Assembly: GCF_024679095.1 (NCBI RefSeq)
Contig: NC_066567.1
Coordinates: forward strand, 11,548,727-11,612,726
DNA length: 64,000 nucleotides
Source: Eriocheir sinensis
Taxonomy: Eukaryota; Arthropoda; Malacostraca; Decapoda; Varunidae
Direction of reading: 5' to 3'
Position 1 is the stretch's first letter. The number at the start of each line of letters is the position of its first letter. The position numbers were made by a program, and so were the translations under genes. Shown here in pieces: positions 11,907-64,000 of this stretch. Under the pieces are notes generated by a model. That model had not been told where the DNA came from, ran no database searches, and worked only from the letters and a program-made list of their open reading frames with translations.

Positions 11907-12065
11907 TGTTGGGTATTCCCCTGTTGAAGGGATAGAATACGCTTGCCGCGTCTCGTTTGTCTGTCTTTTGGCGCCTGTTGTCGTGTTTCGAGTCGGAATA
12001 AACAAGGACGCCGGCCTGTCTTCTGAGTTGAGTATCTCTGACCTCCTTCCTGTTCGTATGCAACA
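11907..12065 (+). repeat. 3' LTR of the gypsy element
   Basis: It starts TGTTGGG directly after a polypurine tract and ends GCAACA, giving the TG...CA termini and inverted TGTTG/CAACA ends. An AATAAA-type signal (GGAATAAACAAGG, about 11996) sits mid-LTR. At 159 bp it is short for a gypsy LTR. The 5' LTR is not in the sequence, so LTR identity (age) cannot be read here. Confidence 0.8.
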
Positions 12066-12184
12066 AAACCACAGTATTTGTAAAGGACATACTATATCAC
12101 GGATGACTTTTATTACGCCTTAAGGCGTGATATAGTGTGCCCAGCTCCCAGCGGCGGGGCCGCACATACGCAGTAGCAGCCTTT
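12066..12184. other. Spacer with 14-bp palindrome
   Basis: About 120 bp between the gypsy LTR and LINE-B. It contains the perfect palindrome ACGCCTTAAGGCGT. ATACTATATCACGGATGACTT (about 12086-12106) resembles sequence just beyond the LINE-B 5' end near 16110, hinting at a shared repeat or a long target duplication. Confidence 0.4.
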
Positions 12185-12655
12185 TTTTAACGGCTAAAGA
12201 GACAGTTCAAGGGCGTAAAGAAAAATATTAAAAAAAAAAGCCTGCTACTTATTGCTCCTGAATAGAGGTCAATGGAGTATCCAAAAAGAGAGGTCAATTT
12301 CGGGAGGAGAGGTGTCCTGATACCCTCCTCTTGAAAGAGTTCAAGTCGTAGGCTGAAGGAAATACAGATGAAGGAAGATTGTTCCAGAGTTTACCAGCGT
12401 GTGGGATGAAAGAGTGAAGATGCTGGTTGACTCTTGCATAAGGGGTTTGGACAGTATAGGGATGTGCATGAGTAGAAAGTCGTGTGCAGCAGGGCTGCAG
12501 GAGGCATGCAGTTAGCAAGTTCAGAAGAGCAGTCAGCATGAAAATATTGATAGAAGATAGAAAGAGAGGCAACATGGCGGCGAAATTTGAGAGGTAGAAG
12601 ATTATCAGTATGAGGAGGAGAGCTGATGAGACGAAGAGCCTTTGACTCCACTCTG

Positions 12656-13817
12656 TCAAGGAGAGCTGTGTGAGTGGACCCCCCCCCACACGTGAGATGC
12701 ATACTCCATACGAGGGCAGACAAGGCCCCTGTAAATGGATAGCAACTGTGCGGGGGAGAAGAACTGGCAGAGATGGTACAGAACTCCCAGCCTTGAGGAA
12801 GCTGATTTAGTAAGAGATGAGATATGAAGTTTCCAGTTGAGATTTTGAGTTAAGGATAGACCGAGGATGTTTAGTGTTGAAGGTGATAGCTGAGTGTTGT
12901 CAAAGAATAGGGGATAGTTGTTTGGAAGATTGTGTTGAGTGGATAGGTGGAGAAACTGTGTTTTTGAGGTGTTTAAGGACACCAGGTTCCTCTTGCCCCA
13001 TTCGGAAATAATAGTAAGGTCTGAGGCTAAGCGTTCTGTTGCCTCCAGCCTTGAATCGTTCCTGTAGGGTGGGTCTTCTATTAAAAGAAGTTGAGTAATG
13101 CCGAGTGGAGTCATCGGCGTAAGAATGGATAGGACAGTTCGTTTTGGAAAGAAGATCATCATTGAACAACAGAAAGAGAGTGGGAGATAGGACAGAACCC
13201 TGTGGGACACCACTGTTAATAGGTTTAGGGGAAGAACAGTGACCGTCTACCACGGCAGAAATAGAACGGTCAGAAAGGAAACTGAAGATAAAGGTACTAT
13301 AGGAGGGTAGTTTGGAAAGAAAAGATTTGTGCCAGACCCTATCAAAAGCTTTTGGTATGTCCAGCGCAATAGCTATGGTTGCACTGAAATGGCTAAGAGA
13401 GGATGATCAAGAGTCAGTTAGGAAGGCAAGGACATCGCCAGTAGAACGTCCCTTGCGGAACCCATACTGGCGATCAGATAGAAGGTCAGAAGTGGAAAGG
13501 TGCTCTTGAATCTTCCGGTTAAGGATTGATTCAAAAGCTTTAGATAGACAAGAAAGTAAAGCTATAGGACGGTAGTTTGAGGGATTGGAACGGTCACCCT
13601 TCTTAGGCACAGGCTGTATGAAGGCATACTTCCAGCAGGAAGGAAAGGTAGATGTTGACAGGCAGAGGCGAAAGAGTTTGACCAGGCAGGGTGACAGCAC
13701 GGAAGCATAGTTTTTAAGGACAATAGGAGGCACTCCATCAGGTCCATAAGCCTTCTGAGGATTGAGGCTAGAGAGGGCACAGAAAACATCATTTTGAAGA
13801 ATCTTTATAATAGGCAT
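12656..13817 (-). pseudogene. LINE-B RT domain, three overlapping frames
   Basis: RT blocks occur in three minus-strand frames. 13407-13817 holds the fingers, with NYRPIALLS and YGFRKGRS. 12900-13253 holds SGVPQGSVLSPTLF and SYADDST. 12656-13213 holds the thumb, with WGKRNLVSLNTSKT. Motif A around 13330-13390 is out of frame with its neighbours. This is inactive coding relic. Confidence 0.8.
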
Positions 13818-14050
13818 AAAAGAGTCAGAGGGGGGATGAGTAGGAGGAATATGCCCAGAATCGTCCAGAGTGGAGTTTTTAGAAAAAGCTTGAGAAGAGT
13901 TCAGCCTTAGAGATAGATGAGACGGCAGTGTTGCCGTCAGGACTGAGGAATGGAGGAAAAGATGAAGAAGTGAAGTTGGAGAAGATGTTTTTGACTAGAT
14001 GCCAGAAGTTATGGGAAGAGTTAGAGAAAGCAAGGTTTTGGCATTTTCTA

Positions 14051-14683
14051 TTAACCCTTACATTACGGCAATCGTATATATATAAGTGCGCTACCACACG
14101 CCCCACCCGTGCGGGGATCATATATATAATCATCACGCTCTACGCTCCCTACGTTTCAGATATACCGCCAGTTCTTGACTCAGAAAAATGGTGGAGGCAT
14201 CTGACATCCGTACACACTCATTCGTCTCCAGTGCGTGCCCTGCTGAAGGCCACAGATCATTTTCCACTTTTGTTCAGAATACATCTGTCATGTCTCGTGA
14301 CGCATCAAGCAGTTCCTCTGCTCCGGGCGGAAGTAGAGCGCAGGCGAATCAAAGTGACAGTGACTCTGATGACTGCTATGGTAGTGACACTGACAGAGGA
14401 GGGAGGGGCAAGTAGGGGGGGAGAGAGAGAGAGAGAGAGAGAGAGAGCAAGTGGGGTGCTTCCACGCGACGTGTCACGGCCACGAGAAAATGAACAATAT
14501 TTTCAGCTGTCATAACTTTTTTATTATTATTAGGAGAGAAGTTTCATTACACCACCATATATACTAGATGAATATACAATTATTGCAAAGAAGAAAGACA
14601 CCATTTCCACCTCTTAAATGTCTAAATTTTCCCCGTGCACAGCATCCAGAGAAATATATCGCCGCCCGTACTCTAAGGGTTAA
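14051..14683 (+). mobile_element. TTAA-flanked piggyBac-like MITE inside LINE-B copy 1
   Basis: TTAA then CCCTTACATTACGG at the left; the inverse of CCCTTAGAGTACGG then TTAA at the right. Comparison with LINE-B copy 2 (near 34601) locates the insertion at a single TTAA-like target in this copy. TTAA specificity and CCC-type ends are the piggyBac signature. Inside, 14290-14412 can read a Ser/Asp-rich stretch (SDSDSDDCYGSDTDRGG) reminiscent of a piggyBac transposase N terminus, plus a 28-bp GA run. No catalytic domain is present. Confidence 0.8.
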
Positions 14684-14951
14684 TGAAAAAGTTTTTGGTT
14701 AGTCGGAGAATAGATTTGGCACGATTCCGGGCAGAAATGTAAAGTTCATAGTTAGCATTAGTTCGAAGGCTCTGGTACCTTTTGTGAGCTGCCTCTCTAT
14801 CATTGACAGCATGAGAACAAGCGTGATTATGATTAAACCAAGGCTTTTTAGCGTGAGGACTAGAGAAAGTACGTGGAATGTATGCCTCCATTCCAGAGAC
14901 AATCACCTCTGTGATGCACAGAGCACACACAGAGGGGTCTCTATCCTGGAA

Positions 14952-16053
14952 TCAATAATCATTCCACGGGAAATCGGAAAAGTACATCCTCAGGTCGTCC
15001 CACCGAGCTGAAGCAAAATGCCAGAAGCATCGCCTCTTCGGTGAGTCCAGAGGGTGTACAGGAGCGATAGGACAGGATACAGAAATAAGATTGTGATCGA
15101 TGGAGCCCAACAGAGAGAACAGTTTGACAGAATAAGCAGAAGGGTTTGAGGTAAGGAAGAGGTCTAGAATGTTGGGCATGTCTCCAAGACGGTCGGGAAT
15201 ACGTGTAGGGTGCTGGACCAACTGCTCTAGATCGTTGAGGATAGCAAAGTTGTAGGCTTGTTTACCAGGCTGGTCAGTGAAAGAGGATGAAAGCCAAAGC
15301 TGGTGGTGAACATTGAAATCTCCTAGGATGGAGATTTCAGTGAAGGGAGAGTGGGTCAAGATGTGCTCCACTTTAGAGTTAAGTAGTCAAAGAATTTTAC
15401 ATAGTTAGTAGAGTTAGGTGAGAGATAAACAGCACAGATGTCTTTAGTAATAGAATGACAATGAAGTCTTAGCCAGATGGTGGAAAATTCTGAAGAATCA
15501 AGGTCGTGGGCACAAGAGCAAGTGATGTCGTTGCGCACGTAGGCGCAACATCCAGCTTTGGATTGAAATTTAGGATAGAGATATTAGGAGGGAACAGAGT
15601 AGAGATTGCTGTCAGCAGCCTCAGAAACCTGTGTTTTGGTGAGGAAGAGAAGGTGAGGTTTAGAGGAGGAGAGATGGTGTTCCACAGAATGGAAATTAGA
15701 ATGAAGACCGCGATTGTTGCAGAAATTGAGAAGAAAGAGGTTCGAGGAGTTATCAAGACACCTCTCGGGTCGGCAGCCAGAAGGTGAGTCCTCCCTGGGG
15801 GAATTTGTTGTCCCCCCCCCCAGGCGAGGACTCCGAGGCAAGGTGAAGGTGCGCCAGTTTGAAATTTGAATTTTGGGAAAAGGTGTATATGTTGTGTGAA
15901 TGTAGTGGTGTGGATAGAGAGAAGATCTGTCTTTAGAGAGCATGCTGAACTACTCTCCGGTGTTGGTGAGACAATAGGGAAACGGTTAGTGAGGACATGG
16001 GAAGGGTCTTTGGAGGGCTTCAGCTCCCTTCTCACCTCCCATATATACCTCAC
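14952..16053 (-). pseudogene. LINE-B endonuclease relic
   Basis: Apurinic-like endonuclease pieces lie in three frames. 15469-16053 holds the N-terminal part, with a proline-rich lead and [12 protein letters not shown]. 14952-15371 holds [34 protein letters not shown] and [11 protein letters not shown] (the catalytic SDH-like position reads IDH). The frames do not join without shifts. Confidence 0.8.
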
Positions 16054-16090
16054 CGGGAGTGGCTTGCACCCGTTCGGTAGGTGTCTTCCT

Positions 16091-17747
16091 ACCTACTCCA
16101 GCCTGGGCGATACTATTTCACGGATGGACTATATATCACGCGACATCGGCTCCAGAGCCGCAGGTTGCCGACCATTGCATCAACCTGTTGCACGCTAATC
16201 ACAGAATGGTTGCCAGTGCTTTAAGTGATTTTGCTTTTCTCACATGATGGCGCCTTCTCTATCCTACCTCCATGAGTGGTCCTGTCTTCATCCCATGCCA
16301 CATGCAGCAGGTCAGATGCTAGGAGGAAGATGGGAGGGGAAGGGAGTGAACATCAAGAGAAAGGCTGCAGAACCAATAAAAATGCTCCCAACTCTGCCCT
16401 GCGTGTACAGATTGCAATGTCTATGACTACCAGCAGATTTGATGGAAAAATTGGTATAGAAGCATTGTTAATAAAACACAAATCAGGGTGAAAAAATTTA
16501 TTATAATCATGACATTTTATGGTGAATAAGACTAATGGTGTATAAGATGACCCCAGAAATTAACATTCAAGATAAGAGTTTAGAGGTACATTCTCAGCAT
16601 AAGATGACCCTAAAATCTGGAGTCACTGGGAAGCTGCAGCTCCAGCAATCTTATTCCTTTGTCATTCTTCCCAAAGACCAGTGAACTGATATTATCAACA
16701 GCTTCAAGTACAACAAAGTCTTCAGTTCAATTTTACCTTCAAACATGTTCTTTTGTGGGTTTCACAGGAAGAAATTGTGTTGTGACCAGCTTTTTTCTTT
16801 ATCTTATGATGATTTATGGAAATCTCATGCATTGCTTTAGTTCCTTGTTGTGCAGGAATGTTACAGGTACTGCATCCAGTGGTTCCCAAATCAAATACTT
16901 TACCTTACCGGAGGGATTGTTACAAAAGACCTGCCACCATGTTTACATACAATGACTTGGAGCTCCTGCAGGCACATTGGGCATGATGATGACTGCCAAT
17001 TCAATAATGGTTACATATGAGGTGTCAGTGTAGATATTTTGAAAGAAATAAAATAACTTAGGAAAGTAATGATCACCAGGACTAAAAGAAGAAAATAGTA
17101 AAATTACTGCAAAACTACCTTAAATGCATCAGCTCTGAGATGTTAAAAAAGCTGACAAAGAGCTTGGCAAGTTTTACCTTTGATCAGCTTCTGTGGGTTT
17201 CACGGGCAGTAACTGTTATCACCTCTTCTTCCTGTGTTGTCTCACAATGATATTTACCTTACTAAAACCTCACATATTACCTTACCTCTCAGGAACTAGT
17301 TCAGGCTCTCCAGGGGCAACAAGCCTAACAACAACTACTGATGAGTTTAGAGGTGATAAGTTAGTAGCAACACAGTATAAACCATCCATAAAACTAAACT
17401 TTGCAACCCTGCACTACGCCTTTGTGTAAACAGTACAACTAATTCCTCAAGTGTCTTTTGTAAGCATTCAGAGGGTCAATCCCTTTTCTTATGTCTTCAT
17501 GGCTGATGTTTTCCGAGATATTTTATGGGAAAATTCTTTGTACTTGATGCTGATGTCAGAAATTTCATTTTCTTTACTTAAATATTCATGGGAAATATAG
17601 GGTTAAGGTGATGTGTTTGGCAATGTTCTCCGACGCCCCCAGGATGTAGGGGTTACAATTTTGATTCGAGCTTTGAAAATGATCCCCTAATTTTGCTCTC
17701 AAATATGTCAGATAATGGAGTACTTATACTCAGACATATTTCATAAA
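16091..17747. other. 3' flank of HEATR1; no gene recognised
   Basis: This 1.65 kb lies between LINE-B and the HEATR1 stop codon. Two GTATAAGATGACC/GCATAAGATGACC motifs near 16530-16610 recall ends of MITEs with (T)ATAAGA(C/T)G termini. Several 'GTGGGTTTCACGGG'-like phrases recur near 16755 and 17190. No reading frame matches a known protein, and no minus-strand poly(A) signal was confidently placed. Confidence 0.4.
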
Positions 17748-63139
<45,392 letters not shown>

Positions 63140-63289
63140 CTGAGGGAGTTAAGGGAGAGCCTTGGTGATTTATTTCATATGTAAATGTTATATCATTATA
63201 TAAAGATAGGAGTAACAAAAGATCTTATAAAAGGTGCAATGATCAGGAAACATATTTCATATCACATGGAGTAATAGAGTTGGCAGAGC

Positions 63290-63740
63290 TGTCAAAACTT
63301 GTCAACACCAGGACAGCTAGTGATATCCATGGACAAGGTCAAAGAAGTCCTAGAGCCTAAAAGAAGCATAAATACATCTATTAGAAAGCAGGACACTGGC
63401 AGCTATCAATTGCTTCCTCTTAAGATTCAAACGGTACCGTCCCGATCCACACGGAGGAGGTGGGTGGGCACTGCTCGCCTCCACCACTTCTTCCCACAAG
63501 CTGTTCCAGGTGTTAATACTTCTATGTGGAAAACTAAACTTTTTCAAGTCACTCAAACAAGTTCCTTTATTAAGTTTCTTTCCATGTCCTCTCAGCCCCT
63601 GCGTTCTCACAGTTGAGAAGAGATCATCTCTATCCACCTCATCAAACTTATTTACCAACTTATACAGCATGATCAGATCTCCTCTCTCCCTTCTTTGTTC
63701 CAGTGTCGTCAAGTCCCATCTCCTTCAATATGTCTTCATA
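63290..63740 (-). mobile_element. LINE-A-related 3' fragment (copy 11)
   Basis: Minus strand: MTTLEQRRERGDLIMLYKLV, GHGKKLNKGTCLSDLKKFSF and PHRSINTWNSLWEEVVEASS. It is clearly related to but distinct from the copy 10 tail, so a second LINE-A subfamily. Confidence 0.8.
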
Positions 63741-63747
63741 CATCATA

Positions 63748-63924
63748 TTTGAGTGGCTGAGTGGTAGCGTGCTGGGCCCCCATTCACCGCGTGATGGACG
63801 ACACAAGTTTGAATCCCCACACTACCACCTCGGATTTTTCAGTCACCGCCGAGTGGCTTAAAACTACCCACATGCTGTCCTGAAGACCACCCATCATCCT
63901 GGACTCAAGAGGAAACCGTCCAAG
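63748..63924 (+). mobile_element. tRNA-derived SINE, family 1 (copy 5, truncated)
   Basis: Box A GAGTGGCTGAGTGGTAGCG, box B AAGTTTGAATCCC, then CACCGCCGAGTGGCTTAAAA and CCATCATCCTGGACTC. The body stops at a TTAA where another element begins. Confidence 0.85.
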
Positions 63925-64000
63925 TTAACCCTTTCATTGCTAAACACTCGCAGCAAGCATTAGGCGTATTTGCTGGTGGCGCTAAACGCTCGCTGTGAGC
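63925..64000 (+). mobile_element. TTAA MITE left end, runs off the window
   Basis: TTAA then CCCTTTCATTGCTAAACACT, resembling the left ends at 39760 and 55364 over the first dozen bases. The right end is outside. Confidence 0.55.

Larger units (their letters stand above)
9845..12065 (+). mobile_element. Ty3/gypsy LTR retrotransposon, 5' part missing in gap
   Basis: It resumes after the gap with the end of RT (LAPLYDLLRKE), then RNase H, integrase, a C-terminal tail, a polypurine tract (AATAGGGGAAGGAA at 11893-11906) and a 3' LTR (11907-12065). The order RT-RNase H-integrase is diagnostic of Ty3/gypsy. A frame break at about 9885 separates the RT end from RNase H. A single in-frame TGA (11616-11618) precedes a basic tail ending PPDRLNL at 11801. 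No envelope-like frame follows. Confidence 0.92.
12185..16090 (-). mobile_element. LINE-B copy 1, near full length, dead
   Basis: Non-LTR element on the minus strand: endonuclease (about 14950-16050), RT (about 12650-13820) and C-terminal domain (12294-12720), ending in a weak A-rich tail at 12185. The endonuclease shows [15 protein letters not shown] and IDHNLISV. The RT shows GPDGVPPIVLKN, PSNYRPIALLSCLSKAFE, YGFRKGRSTGD, NSGVPQGSVLSPTLF and HSYADDST. It is broken into several frames and carries a TTAA MITE (14051-14683). The matching 5' portion in the copy at 53778-57530 supports the 5' boundary near 16090. Confidence 0.88.

Noticed and set aside
13928..14515. 195-residue plus-strand frame
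   Set aside because: It runs antisense through LINE-B and across the TTAA junction into the MITE; it is chance.

Overview
The window is eukaryotic and animal. It holds fragments of two intron-bearing nuclear genes, set in a very repeat-rich background of decaying LINEs, a Ty3/gypsy element, tRNA-derived SINEs, several DNA-transposon MITE families and long dinucleotide microsatellites. Canonical GT/AG exons, the LINE types and the (CT)n/(AC)n/(AT)n tracts suit an arthropod, most likely a decapod crustacean. That assignment is inference; the sequence carries no direct species marker.

Host genes. (1) 3568-8105, plus strand: telomerase reverse transcriptase (TERT). One clean RNA-binding-domain exon (3568-3797) joins in phase to a second TERT block (7149-8105) with T motif, motif 2, motif A, motif B' and the motif C Asp-Asp. 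The second block is broken by at least five frame changes. (2) 17748-63139, minus strand: the 3' part of HEATR1 (UTP10/BAP28), a nucleolar ribosome-biogenesis HEAT-repeat protein. Eight exons encode about 472 residues and end in the true C terminus and stop codon. All eight have consensus splice sites and compatible phases, with introns of about 1 to 11 kb packed with transposons. The two genes converge tail to tail.

Mobile elements. I name LINE families locally. LINE-A (jockey/CR1-like; coiled-coil ORF1, endonuclease, RT with FADD box) has eleven copies or fragments, the fullest at 57538-61270. LINE-B (jockey-like; YADD box, poly(A) tail) has five clear copies, the fullest at 12185-16090 and 53778-57530. 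Single copies of other LINEs lie at 49495-50405 and 52440-53670, with scraps at 8860-9480. A 5'-incomplete Ty3/gypsy element (9845-12065) abuts a 100-N assembly gap.

DNA elements fall into three groups. TTAA-flanked, piggyBac-like MITEs lie at 14051, 21610, 38556, 51432, 55364 and 62103, with partial or weaker ones at 5969, 39760 and 63925. TA-flanked, Tc1/pogo-like MITEs lie at 1257, 18632, 19250, 22758, 24299, 31240 and 36649. hAT-like elements with 8-bp duplications lie at 34900, 39997 and 47881. Insertions are nested up to three deep, so relative ages can be read directly.

The two host genes do not form a pathway. TERT maintains chromosome ends and HEATR1 acts in the small-subunit processome. 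I found no CRISPR array, bacterial operon or intact autonomous transposon. The points most worth a second look are the TERT locus, the complete HEATR1 3' gene structure, the TTAA MITE set with its 35-bp repeat array and recombinant member, and several very long hairpins.
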